NCBI GenBank assembly: GCA_947165105.1
Contig: CAMUZC010000002.1
Location: forward strand, 5,912 to 69,911
DNA length: 64,000 nt
From: an uncultured Lachnospiraceae bacterium
GTDB lineage: Bacteria; Bacillota_A; Clostridia; TANB77; CAG-508
Reading direction: 5' to 3'
Shown here: positions 24,931 through 33,604 of the stretch, piece after piece
Layout: every line of letters starts with the position of its first letter
Position numbering within the stretch: position 1 is the first letter of the stretch
Position numbers and translations under genes: made by a program
Notes under the pieces: generated by a model
The model's input: the letters and a program-made list of their open reading frames with translations, nothing else
What the model was told of the DNA's origin: nothing
The model's database searches: none

Positions 24931-24959
24931 TTGATTTTTTTAAAAAAATATTATATAAT
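24931..24959 (+). promoter_or_regulatory. Promoter
   Basis: TTGATT, 17 bases, TATAAT, then ATAGAAA; upstream of the second metalloprotease gene. Confidence 0.85.
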
Positions 24960-24997
24960 ATATATAGAAAATAAAATTAAAGGATATTTTTATTACT

Positions 24998-25441
24998 ATG
25001 GATTCAAATAAAATTAATTATCAACTTAACAATTGGACACAAAAATATTTTCATTTTAATGGTTTAAAATTTAGTTTAAATGAAGAATATTCAGCATTTA
25101 ATGTTACTAGAAATATGATTTGGCTTAATGGGGCAGAGCCTCATGAACATAATATTATTTTTCGCCAATTCTTATATGAATATGGAGCAACTTTAGCTGC
25201 AACTAATTTTAAAGATATTTCATTAATTTTTTTACATGAATTAGGACATTGTTTAACTCACAATTATTATGATAGTTTTAGTTTAGGTTTTTATGATTTA
25301 ATGAAACGTCTTGCTTCAGATGCAATTGCATATTGGCACGTTCAAGATGAATTTGAAGCTAATATGATAGTTGTTAATTTTATTAATAATAATCCAAAAG
25401 CAGTAAAAGAACTTGATATGATTTTTGAAGAATGGATGTGA
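24998..25441 (+). CDS. HExxH metalloprotease-like protein (paralogue)
   Basis: 147 aa. IFLHELGHCLT carries the HExxH and VQDEFEANMIVVNFI the likely third-ligand Glu, matching the 23337 protein in spacing. The shared DEF-AN signature points to one duplicated gene. Stop and next start nearly overlap. Confidence 0.75.
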   Translation: MDSNKINYQLNNWTQKYFHFNGLKFSLNEEYSAFNVTRNMIWLNGAEPHEHNIIFRQFLYEYGATLAATNFKDISLIFLHELGHCLTHNYYDSFSLGFYDLMKRLASDAIAYWHVQDEFEANMIVVNFINNNPKAVKELDMIFEEWM

Positions 25442-25445
25442 TATT

Positions 25446-26177
25446 ATGCCTGCTTTAGTCGCTAAAAGTTATAAAGATTTGGAACAATTGACTGAACCTT
25501 ATGAAGTAAATGGCAAGATGTATGTCAAAGTACGTATGAAATCTGGTCTTGCTAAACAGGTTAGAGCTTATACCGAAGCAGAATATAAAAGATATAATCC
25601 AGAAGTGAAGATTATTAAGAAAGGCAAACCTCGCTGGGAAGTTCTAGGATTTGGAGAAAAGAAATTCATTTGGATTTTTAAAGGAGATACTTACTCTGTA
25701 ATTGATTGGTTCAGAGTTTCTCCTTGCCGTTTTGCACGACCCTGGGGATGGTATCTTTCTAGTAATGAAGAATTGCCCGAGCCTTTACCCGCAGGGATTG
25801 AGCCAATTAAACTTGAATGGGACAAAGTCTCTTTTAATGATGAACTTATCCCAGAGAAAGATATTCAGCAAATTGTTGATAGTATGATTTATGATGCTGG
25901 AGCTAGTCAGTGGATGGGGCAGATTGGTGATAAATTAGATTTAACTTTAGTTTGCGATAAAGCGACTCCTGTTTTAAATAATTATGGAGAAAGTACTTTT
26001 CACGTATTTCACGATGAAGCTGGTAATATTTATACTTGGAGTACTACTGCCAAAACATTAATTCCTGGAAATAAATATGAAATGACTGGCACTATTAAGA
26101 GTTTAGATATTTATCGCAATCGAAAGCAGAATACACTTACTCGTTGTAGAGTTATTAAAGAGTTTGGTGAGAATTAA
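25446..26177 (+). CDS. Hypothetical protein with OB-like C-terminal domain
   Basis: 243 aa from ATG 25446. The C-terminal ~90 residues (DLTLVCDKATPVLNNYGES... TWSTTAKTLIPGNKYEMTG) have the strand pattern of an OB fold, often nucleic-acid binding in phages. The N-terminal half has no recognised motif. TAG-free and rather G/C-rich at third codon positions. Confidence 0.6.
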   Translation: MPALVAKSYKDLEQLTEPYEVNGKMYVKVRMKSGLAKQVRAYTEAEYKRYNPEVKIIKKGKPRWEVLGFGEKKFIWIFKGDTYSVIDWFRVSPCRFARPWGWYLSSNEELPEPLPAGIEPIKLEWDKVSFNDELIPEKDIQQIVDSMIYDAGASQWMGQIGDKLDLTLVCDKATPVLNNYGESTFHVFHDEAGNIYTWSTTAKTLIPGNKYEMTGTIKSLDIYRNRKQNTLTRCRVIKEFGEN

Positions 26178-26180
26178 AAA

Positions 26181-26354
26181 ATGAGAAATATTGACTGTGG
26201 GCATTGGTCTTGTAATAACTGCCCCGATAAAGAGAAGTGTAATATTTTAGCAAAAACAAATATTGGAATATATTTGTTAAGTGTTACTACTATTTTGGCA
26301 ATTGGGTTAATGGTATGGTATGTCTTTGATATTTTATATATCTTTTTGCCGTAA
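26181..26354 (+). CDS. Small membrane protein with Cys-rich head
   Basis: 57 aa. N-terminal CGHWSCNNCPDKEKC, then one membrane helix (about residues 29-52). Three bases after the previous stop. Function unknown. Confidence 0.55.
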   Translation: MRNIDCGHWSCNNCPDKEKCNILAKTNIGIYLLSVTTILAIGLMVWYVFDILYIFLP

Positions 26355-26361
26355 TTAAAAA

Positions 26362-26435
26362 GTGCGGTTACCAAATTTTTGCTATTTTTAATATAGACTA
26401 TTTATAAACAAAATAACAAAAATTTGGTAACCGCA
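26362..26435. repeat. Dispersed inverted repeat, copy 2
   Basis: About 74 bp; arms GTGCGGTTACCAAATTTTT and AAAAATTTGGTAACCGCA. The centre (TTTAATATAGACT...TTATAAACAAAATA) is shared with copy 5. Confidence 0.85.
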
Positions 26436-26449
26436 ACCTTCTTATAAAA

Positions 26450-26877
26450 TGAATACATTATTATTTGAAGCTAAATTAGCAAAAGAATATAAATATCAAA
26501 AACTGCCACCTGTTATTTCTAATCTTTGTCGAGAAACCTATTTAAAAAATATCCCAGCTTCTCTTTCTCTTAATGGGGGAGGCCCCATTTATACTCTATG
26601 TGGAACTTTAATAACGTCCCATTATAATCGTATTGTGATTGGCGATTATGGCGCCTTTATTGAATTTGATACTCCAAATTATAATCAACTTATTACTTCT
26701 ATTGGAGAAGAATATCGTTCTAACAGTGATTGGAAAAATTGTAAATATGAATGGCTTACAATGAAAGATAGAAGTGATATAAAAATATATTATCAAAAGC
26801 ATACAGTAGATTATGCTGATTATAAGATTGGAAAATATTATGTATCTGTTCACGAAGTAATCGCAGGAAAGGAATAA
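26450..26877 (+). CDS. Hypothetical protein
   Basis: About 142 aa starting right after inverted repeat copy 2 (ATG 26449/26450). Contains a GGGPIYTLCGTLITSHYNRIVIGDYGAFIEF core, beta-rich. No clear ribosome-binding site and no promoter of the common type upstream; transcription may come through the repeat. Not recognised. Confidence 0.6.
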
Positions 26878-26880
26878 TTT

Positions 26881-27240
26881 ATGAATATTTTATTTAAAAT
26901 TTATTGTTGGTTTATGAATAAAATTGTTCTACCATTTAAACGTTGGTGGAATTATCATATTCGTGGTATGTACTTAGAAGATAATATGCGCAATCAAGCA
27001 CTATTAAATTATCTTATTAAAATTATTAATGACCCAACTTATCAACCTTCTGGTGCTTATGAAAATTCTTTTGAAGATAGATTAAAAGAATGCCATAATG
27101 AAGTTATTACAAATATTCGAGCTGGAAAATATCATAATATTCCTATTGATATTGAAGTTCCTTATGACCAAAATCGTAGAGAATATGCTATTGAAATCTA
27201 TAATATGATGATTGAAGTTCCTATGGTTAAAGAAAATTAA
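26881..27240 (+). CDS. Hypothetical protein with N-terminal hydrophobic segment
   Basis: 119 aa; the first ~20 residues are hydrophobic (FKIYCWFMNKIVLPF) followed by a basic WWNYHIRG, suggesting membrane association. Rest is soluble and acidic. RBS AAAGGAA. Confidence 0.55.
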   Translation: MNILFKIYCWFMNKIVLPFKRWWNYHIRGMYLEDNMRNQALLNYLIKIINDPTYQPSGAYENSFEDRLKECHNEVITNIRAGKYHNIPIDIEVPYDQNRREYAIEIYNMMIEVPMVKEN

Positions 27241-27269
27241 TTGATTTTTTTAAAAAAAAATGATATAAT
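27241..27269 (+). promoter_or_regulatory. Promoter of the DUF2828 gene
   Basis: TTGATT, 17 bases, TATAAT, then ATAGAAA. Confidence 0.85.
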
Positions 27270-27329
27270 ATATATAGAAAAAATAATTCTCTTGTCCAAG
27301 AGAAAACAAAGTGAAAAAGGAGATTTATA

Positions 27330-28838
27330 ATGAATTCTTTTCTTAATGGTATGAAGAATGAGACTAATTTTGGTTATACTGAGAATGGCGCGATTACTCA
27401 TCGCACCTCTGGTAATGACCTCCTTGATATGTTCGCAGAGGGTGGAGCTTATCGCGCTCGCAGCGAGAGTGATTGCATTGTTCTTTTTAAGAAGGCATTT
27501 GCAGAGAACCCTGTATATGCAATGAAGTGCCTGTTCTACTTAGGCGACGTGCGCGGCGGCCAGGGAGAACGTCGTTTCTTCAAGGTTTGTTTTAATTGGT
27601 TGGTGAATAACCATCCTGATGTTGCCAAACGTAATCTTCAGTATATCCCTGAATATACTAGATGGGATATGCTTTATAAGGTAACTTATAAATCTAATCT
27701 TTGGAACGCAGCTATGGAGATTATCAAGGAGCAGCTTGCTGCTGATATGACTAGTTTTGTAGCTGGTTCTAACATTGGGGTTAGTCTTCTTGCGAAGTGG
27801 CTTCCTAGTGAAAATACTTCTAGCAAAGAAACTCGTATGTATGCGAAGTCTATTCGTAATGCTATTAATATGACTAGCCGCCAGTATCGTAAGACTCTTT
27901 CTGCCCTGCGTGAGCGCATTAACGTTCTTGAACGTCTTATGAGCGCAAATCGTTGGGATGAAATTGAGTTTGACCAGATTCCTTCTAAAGCTGGTTTGAA
28001 GTATCGCAATGCCTTTGCGCGTCGTGATATGATTAAGGCTAAGTATGAGGCTTTTGCTAAGGATAAGAATACTAAGGTCAATGCTACAACTCTTTATCCT
28101 TATGAAGTTGTTAGCCAGGCTATTAAGTGCAATAGTTATGATTTGAACGATACTAATCGTTTGATGATTAATAAGTATTGGGATAATCTGGCAGATTACT
28201 TTGCTGATGCCACTTTGGATGCTATTTGTGTCTGTGATACTTCTGGCTCAATGACTTGGGGCAGCAATAATATTCAGCCTATTGATATTGCTATTTCATT
28301 GTCTCTTTACTGCGCTGACAAATGTCGTGGTCCTTTCGCAGGACATTACATTTCATTTGCTTCTAGACCGCAGTTAATCCGCACTGAAGGCGTAGACTTT
28401 GTAGATAAAGTAAAGCGTATTTACAAGACTAACCTTTGTGATAATACCAATATCGAAGCTACTTTTGACCTTATTCTTAATATGCTTCGAAATGGTAAGT
28501 GCAAACCTGAGGATGTTCCTTCTACTCTTCTTATCATTAGTGATATGGAGTTTGATGCTGCGCGTGGTAGTAGCTACTACTCTCGTAGTAGAAATAGCGT
28601 GCGCACTCTTATGGAAGGAATTGAGGCAAAGTGGAATGCTCTTGGTTACAAGATGCCTAAGCTTTGCTTCTGGAATGTTAATGCCAGAAATGACAACATT
28701 CCTATGAAGGTTCAGGATGGAGTACTTTTTGTCTCTGGAGCAAGTCCTGTTATCCTCAAGCAGATTCTCACTAGTAAGGACCCTTATACTCTTATGATGG
28801 ATGTCCTGAATAAAGAGAGATACGCTCCAATTCATTAA
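27330..28838 (+). CDS. DUF2828 / Ro60-TROVE-like RNA-binding protein with von Willebrand A domain
   Basis: 502 aa. N-terminal helical-repeat part has FYLGDVRGGQGERRFF and IPEYTRWDML, the DUF2828 signature that resembles the HEAT-like TROVE domain of Ro60. The C-terminal part is a vWA domain with MIDAS motif DTSGSM at about residue 307. Ro60 proteins bind misfolded RNAs and Y RNAs in a ring. Single-gene unit with its own promoter and strong terminator; codon use is richer in G/C than its surroundings and TAG-free, suggesting high early expression. A partner for the tRNA-like RNAs at 15-21 kb is an inference. Confidence 0.8.
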   Translation: MNSFLNGMKNETNFGYTENGAITHRTSGNDLLDMFAEGGAYRARSESDCIVLFKKAFAENPVYAMKCLFYLGDVRGGQGERRFFKVCFNWLVNNHPDVAKRNLQYIPEYTRWDMLYKVTYKSNLWNAAMEIIKEQLAADMTSFVAGSNIGVSLLAKWLPSENTSSKETRMYAKSIRNAINMTSRQYRKTLSALRERINVLERLMSANRWDEIEFDQIPSKAGLKYRNAFARRDMIKAKYEAFAKDKNTKVNATTLYPYEVVSQAIKCNSYDLNDTNRLMINKYWDNLADYFADATLDAICVCDTSGSMTWGSNNIQPIDIAISLSLYCADKCRGPFAGHYISFASRPQLIRTEGVDFVDKVKRIYKTNLCDNTNIEATFDLILNMLRNGKCKPEDVPSTLLIISDMEFDAARGSSYYSRSRNSVRTLMEGIEAKWNALGYKMPKLCFWNVNARNDNIPMKVQDGVLFVSGASPVILKQILTSKDPYTLMMDVLNKERYAPIH

Positions 28839-28890
28839 GCATAAAGCTGGCTGCGACCTCTATGGCTGGCAGTCCCGACACTCAAAACAA

Positions 28891-28924
28891 AAAATCCGTT
28901 TGGAATTTTCCAGACGGATTTTTT
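28891..28924 (+). terminator. Rho-independent terminator
   Basis: AAAATCCGTTTGG / CCAGACGGATTTT stem plus T-run after the DUF2828 gene. Confidence 0.85.
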
Positions 28925-28932
28925 ACTTTATA

Positions 28933-28961
28933 TTGAAAATATTAAAAAAATATGATATAAT
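28933..28961 (+). promoter_or_regulatory. Promoter
   Basis: TTGAAA, 17 bases, TATAAT. Confidence 0.85.
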
Positions 28962-28996
28962 ATTTTTAGAAATAAATATGAAAGGATTAAAATAGA

Positions 28997-29356
28997 ATGA
29001 CATTCAATAAAAATGATTTTAATTTTGAATTTTGTGACGATTATTTCATATATCTCTTTGAAAATAATGTTCCTTTTGATAGAGAAGATATGCGAGAATT
29101 TATTGAAGGTTGGCAGTATATTACTAAGAGAGATGAATTTTGTGACCGTTGGACTAGACATATTACTACAATTTGTGAATTAAATAATCATTATTATGCA
29201 GTTGAATGGAATGCTGGTCTCACTGAAATGCAGGAAGATGAATTTTATTGTCAACCATATGAAGTATTTCCAGAAAAAGAGCAAAGACTAATTACTTTTA
29301 CTAAATGGAAGAATAAAGAAAATAATTTTATATGCGAGACTATGAATGATGAATGA
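28997..29356 (+). CDS. Hypothetical acidic protein
   Basis: 119 aa, acidic, with EDMREFIEGWQYITKRDEFCDRW; no known domain. Overlaps the next gene. Confidence 0.6.
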   Translation: MTFNKNDFNFEFCDDYFIYLFENNVPFDREDMREFIEGWQYITKRDEFCDRWTRHITTICELNNHYYAVEWNAGLTEMQEDEFYCQPYEVFPEKEQRLITFTKWKNKENNFICETMNDE

Positions 29357-29570
29357 ATTAGAAAAAGTAATTGCTGTATATGAATGTTGGAATGGCTCAT
29401 ATGAAAGAGGAAAATGCGATCATTGTCCTTATGGATACTCTTATTGGGATGACAGTGGAGATGGGCCTGGCCAATATTCTTGTGATGAAGAACAATGGGA
29501 AAAAGATGCTTATGCCTGGCTAAAAATATATCAATATTTAATAGAAAAAGATAAGAAAGGAAATGATTAA
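29349..29570 (+). CDS. Small Cys-containing protein
   Basis: About 73 aa (ATG 29346 or 29349), with CDHCPYGYSYWDD and a helical end. Possibly zinc-binding; not recognised. Confidence 0.55.
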   Translation: MNELEKVIAVYECWNGSYERGKCDHCPYGYSYWDDSGDGPGQYSCDEEQWEKDAYAWLKIYQYLIEKDKKGND

Positions 29571-29572
29571 CT

Positions 29573-29974
29573 ATGTCTTGTTAGTATTGTAGAATGACAG
29601 ATATAAAATCATATGTAAATTATAAAAGAAAAATTCCTACAAACTATTGCCCAGTGTGCGGTGAAAAACGAAAACTTAATTTACATATTTGTGGAGCTAA
29701 TTATCCAGTAACTTATTGTAATTAGAATGATATTAAAAGTAATATTTTAAGTGAAATTAATGTAAATATCCCAGAAACTTTCCCAATTATTTGTAATAGA
29801 TTAAATATTCCAGAAGAATATCGAAATAAAATTAAAGAATTATTAATAGAAGAATTATATAAAGTTATTGATTTATTAGATACAGAAGATGAATTTACTA
29901 TGTTAGTGCCGGAGAGTAATAAATGGAGTAAATATGCCGATAGTATTATAAGATATAGATAGGAACATAAATAA
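29573..29974 (+). CDS. Zinc-ribbon protein (TAG-recoded)
   Basis: 133 aa with four TAG codons; a standard-code reading gives only fragments. Starts MSCQYCRMTD, then CPVCGEKR, a likely two-knuckle zinc ribbon; helical C-terminal half. Function unknown. Confidence 0.65.
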
Positions 29975-29975
29975 A

Positions 29976-30335
29976 ATGAAATATATAATTGCTGGTGGAC
30001 GTGATTTTAATAATCGCACAATTATGGATAAGATTTTATCTGAATATATCAATCCTCCATTTGATATAATTGTTAGTGGCTGCGCGAAAGGCGCTGATAC
30101 TTTGGGCGCAGAATGGGCTACTATACACGGAGTGCCACTTCAAACTTTCCCCGCTTATTGGGATACATATGGCAAAGCGGCAGGATTCATTCGTAATGCC
30201 GAAATGGGAGAATATGCTGATGCTGCTATTATCTTTTGGGATGGGAAAAGTAAAGGAACTGCTCATATGATAAAAACAATGGAACGGCTAAAAAAGCCAT
30301 ACTATATATTTGACTATAATGGAAATAAAAGATAA
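29976..30335 (+). CDS. SLOG-family protein (DUF2493/YspA-like)
   Basis: 119 aa. KYIIAGGRDFNN, IIVSGCAKGADTLGAEWA and NAEMGEYADAAIIFWDGKSKGT are the signature elements of the small YspA/DUF2493 branch of the SLOG nucleotide-binding superfamily. These are thought to bind nucleotide or NAD-derived ligands; function in phages is unknown. Confidence 0.8.
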   Translation: MKYIIAGGRDFNNRTIMDKILSEYINPPFDIIVSGCAKGADTLGAEWATIHGVPLQTFPAYWDTYGKAAGFIRNAEMGEYADAAIIFWDGKSKGTAHMIKTMERLKKPYYIFDYNGNKR

Positions 30336-30474
30336 AAATATAGATGAAAAAAGTTGTATTGGCTGTAAAGATTTAGTATATCTAAATGATGGTTCAGTTG
30401 ATTGTTTAAAAGGACAAATTATTTATTATGTTTGTCCAAAAACTAATTTTAAATTTAGAGAAGAAGAAGAATAA
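30319..30474 (+). CDS. Tiny Cys-containing protein
   Basis: 51 aa overlapping the SLOG gene by 17 bases; SCIGCKDL...C...C pattern. Too short to assign. Confidence 0.45.
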   Translation: MEIKDKNIDEKSCIGCKDLVYLNDGSVDCLKGQIIYYVCPKTNFKFREEEE

Positions 30475-30651
30475 ATGAATCCAATAAATAAATATATAGA
30501 AGAAATTTTAATGTATGAATCAGCAAATAAAAATGAACCATTTGATTTAGCATTAATTCCAGAAGATGTTCGTGAATATGTCATTTAGATGTTAAGAAAA
30601 GAATATATAAAAAAAATATACGAAAGGGATGATACTAATGATAACAGTTAA
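30475..30651 (+). CDS. Small helical protein (one TAG codon)
   Basis: 58 aa, begins at the base after the previous stop; one TAG at codon 41. Helical, charged. No known domain. Confidence 0.45.
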
Positions 30652-30706
30652 AAAATTTTGGACAACTTCCTTTGATGTTGCTTTTAATTTTTTTATAGAT
30701 AAATGA
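30638..30706 (+). CDS. Possible micro-protein
   Basis: 22 aa (MITVKKFWTTSF...), preceded by AAAGGGATG. May be real or a leader peptide for the next gene; little support. Confidence 0.25.
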   Translation: MITVKKFWTTSFDVAFNFFIDK

Positions 30707-30737
30707 AAAAATTAAAAGCAATGAAAGGATGATAAAT

Positions 30738-31511
30738 ATGTCATAGTAGAATAATGGCGGGCGAGGAAAAGGAATTAGAGATTTTTCAAAAGAAAAAATT
30801 GGAAAATTTTAGCCATTATATATAGATGAAACAAAACCAAGAGGGGCAGGACATAATATTTATTGGATATGTAGATGTGAATGTGGTAATGAAGTGAGTA
30901 TTAGTAGTAGCACATTAAGAATTCATGAGAAGGCTAATGATACAGATTATTGTTGTAAATAGTGTAGAAAAACTCCATTAGAAAATTTAATTGGATAGAA
31001 ATTTGGAAAATTAGAAGTTATTGCTCATGATGATAATTATAAAGCAACAGCAGAAAATGATTGGAAACATAAATGGATATGTAAATGTGATTGTGGAAAT
31101 ATCGTTTCTGTTTTTGCTAGTAATTTAAAAAGATCGCATACTACTTCTTGCGGATGTGCTAATCGTTCTATTGGTGAAGAAAATATTGAAAAAATATTAA
31201 AAGAAAATAATATTAATTTTGCTCATGAATATAGTTTTAATGATTTAAAAAATAAGAAAAAATTAAGATTTGATTTTGCTATTTTTAATAAAAATAATGA
31301 ATTAATTGAATTAATTGAATTTGATGGGAGACAACATAATAATGATTATACTCCTTGGAGAAATAAAGAAACATTATTAGAAAGATAGTATAAAGATAAT
31401 TTAAAAAATGATTATTGTTAGAAACATAATATTAAATTAATTAGAATTAATTATAATAAAAGAGATAATATTACTTTAAAAGATTTGGAGTTAGAAAATT
31501 ATTATGAATGA
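30738..31511 (+). CDS. Zinc-ribbon repeat homing endonuclease (TAG-recoded)
   Basis: 257 aa with TAG codons throughout, including two in a row after ATGTCA. Two Cys-rich repeats (CRCECG...CCKQC and CKCDCG...SCGC), then the Vsr-like domain with LRFDFAIF, IEFDGRQH and LIRINY. Its end overlaps the start of the phosphoesterase gene by eight bases. Confidence 0.8.
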
Positions 31512-32379
31512 TATTGAAAATAAAAATTATACTTATCTGATTACCGGAGATAAGCATGGTAATTTTTCATTTTTATCTAATGGTAGTCTAAATGAATATA
31601 AACCAGAAAAAACAGCCATTATAGTGTTGGGAGATTTTGGCTGTAATTTCTGGTTAAATAAGTCAGAAAAACGACGCAAAAAAGAAATTAATGATAAAGG
31701 ATATACTTTTTATGTGGTTCGCGGCAACCACGAGTGCCGCCCGCAAGATCTTGAAGATATTGAAAAAGTATATGATTTTAATGTCCATGGGTTTATTTAT
31801 GTAGAACCAGATTTTCCCAATATTCGGTATTTCAAGGATTATGGCGATTATGTTATCAATGGATACTATTGTTATGTAATTGGTGGGGCATATAGCGTTG
31901 ATAAATGGTATCGTCTTGAAAGAACAGGGATGACAGAAGAAACTAATATCCCTACCAAGTCAGGCTGGTTTGCCAACGAGCAACTTACTTCTGATGAAAT
32001 GAATTCTGCTGAATGGGAAATTGATATGATTCTCAATACAGATAAAAAATTTGATTTTATTTTTACTCATACTTGTCCTCAAAAATTTGAGCCAACTGAT
32101 TTATTCTTATCTTTTATTGAACAATCAAAAGTAGATAAAAGTATGGAAATTTGGATGGATAAAATTTATGAAAAAATCGAAACAAATTCAATTAATAAAA
32201 ATGTTCCTCCTATTTGGTGCTTTGGGCATTTCCATGCTGACCGCATTGAAGCTCCTTATGTTGAACAATATTATAATGATATTGAAGATATTGATGACCT
32301 ACATCGTCGTTGGTATATTTATGGCAAAACAGGAGAGCTTGATTGGTGGATTATTAAAGGGCCGAGGATGAAAGTATGA
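31504..32379 (+). CDS. Calcineurin-like metallophosphoesterase
   Basis: 291 aa. Metal-binding motifs in order: TGDKHGN, GDFG, RGNHE, FTHTCP and GHFHAD. Hydrolyses phosphodiester or phosphomonoester bonds; substrate unknown. One of three phosphoesterases in the window (others at 53640 and 55299). Stop overlaps the next start in ATGA. Confidence 0.85.
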   Translation: MNDIENKNYTYLITGDKHGNFSFLSNGSLNEYKPEKTAIIVLGDFGCNFWLNKSEKRRKKEINDKGYTFYVVRGNHECRPQDLEDIEKVYDFNVHGFIYVEPDFPNIRYFKDYGDYVINGYYCYVIGGAYSVDKWYRLERTGMTEETNIPTKSGWFANEQLTSDEMNSAEWEIDMILNTDKKFDFIFTHTCPQKFEPTDLFLSFIEQSKVDKSMEIWMDKIYEKIETNSINKNVPPIWCFGHFHADRIEAPYVEQYYNDIEDIDDLHRRWYIYGKTGELDWWIIKGPRMKV

Positions 32380-32552
32380 ATCCATTTGGATTATTTTTAT
32401 TTCTTTTAATTTGTTTTGGAATTTTTTATTTAGCTTTCTTTATATTTTTTGAAACTAAATTAGATGGATATTTAAGAATTATTTGGTCTTTAATTATTTT
32501 AGCAGGATTAATATATTTTATAATTAATTATATGTATATGATATGGCAGTAA
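32376..32552 (+). CDS. Two-span membrane protein
   Basis: 58 aa, two hydrophobic helices (about 5-25 and 36-55), four-base overlap with the phosphoesterase gene. Stop codon lies in the arm of a terminator. Confidence 0.55.
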   Translation: MNPFGLFLFLLICFGIFYLAFFIFFETKLDGYLRIIWSLIILAGLIYFIINYMYMIWQ

Positions 32553-32580
32553 ATAATTTTTGTTTACTGCCATATTTTAT
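32541..32580 (+). terminator. Rho-independent terminator
   Basis: ATATGGCAGTAAA / TTTACTGCCATAT stem with T-run. Confidence 0.8.
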
Positions 32581-32600
32581 TTAATAGGGCAAAAGTAAAT

Positions 32601-32666
32601 AACTCTTTTCTCTTAATTTTTATTCTTATATAGAAGTTAAAACTTTGAGAAAAGAGACTTTTTTAT
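32601..32666 (+). terminator. Long-loop hairpin, probable second terminator
   Basis: CTCTTTTCTC / GAGAAAAGAG stem, 34-base loop, then ACTTTTTT. Marks the boundary before the holin gene. Confidence 0.6.
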
Positions 32667-32746
32667 ATGGCATTTAAAATAATTAACCATATTCCTAATC
32701 GTGAAAGCGCAAATATAAATAATATAAGATAAGGAGATTATAAATT

Positions 32747-33127
32747 ATGGAATTATTAGAACAAATTTTTTAGGTTTGTATTATCCCACTTCTTGGTGTT
32801 TTAACTGCATATCTTGTTGCATTTATTAGAAGCAAGATGGAAATGTTAAAAAAAGAAAATGAAAATGCTCTTTATTAGAAGTATATGGATATGCTTACTG
32901 ATACAATTATTAATTGTGTAATCGCAACAAATCAAACTTATGTCGAAGCTTTAAAAAATAAAAATGCTTTTGATGCAGAAGCTCAAAAAGAAGCATTTGA
33001 ACGCACATATAGAGCTGTTCTTGATATTTTAAGCAAAGAAGCTTATGAATATTTAAATAATATTGTTGGCGATTTAGATGAATTCATTAGACATATGATT
33101 GAAGCATAGGTTAATATGAATAAATAA
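32747..33127 (+). CDS. Phage holin, LLH-like (TAG-recoded)
   Basis: 126 aa with three TAG codons. One N-terminal membrane helix (about residues 10-28, CIIPLLGVLTAYLVAF) followed by a long charged coiled-coil helix and a C-terminal helix, the layout of the LLH phage holin family. Would form membrane lesions at lysis; the endolysin is at 58793. RBS AAGGAG. Confidence 0.75.
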
Positions 33128-33128
33128 T

Positions 33129-33157
33129 AAAAAGGGTTCTTTATTGAACCCTTTTTA
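33129..33157 (+). terminator. Rho-independent terminator
   Basis: AAAGGGTTC / GAACCCTTT stem plus T-run after the holin gene. Confidence 0.85.
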
Positions 33158-33234
33158 TTATTATAACAAATAGTAATCATAATAGTCTTAATGATTACTT
33201 ATATGACTATTATGATTACTATTTGTTATAATAA
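33158..33234. repeat. Perfect 30-bp inverted repeat with 17-base loop
   Basis: Left arm 33158-33187 and right arm 33205-33234 are exact reverse complements; the loop repeats part of the arm (TGATTACT). Located between the holin terminator and the next promoter, in about 250 bases without a gene. No T-run, so not an ordinary terminator. Confidence 0.9.
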
Positions 33235-33297
33235 AATTTTATAATAAATTTTTATTTTTATTTCAATATTTTTAGAGACTTTTTGGCAATTCTTTAC

Positions 33298-33326
33298 TTG
33301 AAATTTAAAAAAAATTTTTATATAAT
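33298..33326 (+). promoter_or_regulatory. Promoter
   Basis: TTGAAA, 17 bases, TATAAT. Confidence 0.8.
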
Positions 33327-33378
33327 GATGGTAGAAATTAGCAAAATAATTTTAAATTTTAAGAAAAGGAGTTTTTAA

Positions 33379-33498
33379 ATGCTGATTACAAAATTAGTAA
33401 CTATTTATATTGATTTAAAAATGCGTTTTGAAATTAAAGCAATTAAATGGTTAAAAAAAGATTTATAGGCTATGAAGAAATTTATGGACTTAGATTAA
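33379..33498 (+). CDS. Small basic protein (one TAG codon)
   Basis: 39 aa, amphipathic and basic (MLITKLVTIYIDLKMRFEIK), with its own promoter, AAAAGGAG site and terminator, which argues that it is real. Function unknown. Confidence 0.55.
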
Positions 33499-33504
33499 AA
33501 AAAA

Positions 33505-33530
33505 ACGAGCTGAATAATTCAGCTCGTTTT
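33505..33530 (+). terminator. Rho-independent terminator
   Basis: ACGAGCTGAA / TTCAGCTCGT stem plus TTTT. Confidence 0.85.
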
Positions 33531-33539
33531 ATTATTTGG

Positions 33540-33568
33540 TTGACTTTCATTAATTTTTATGATATAAT
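33540..33568 (+). promoter_or_regulatory. Promoter of the radical SAM operon
   Basis: TTGACT, 17 bases, TATAAT. Confidence 0.85.
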
Positions 33569-33604
33569 TTTTATATATAATTAGAAATAAAGGAGATATA
33601 AAAA

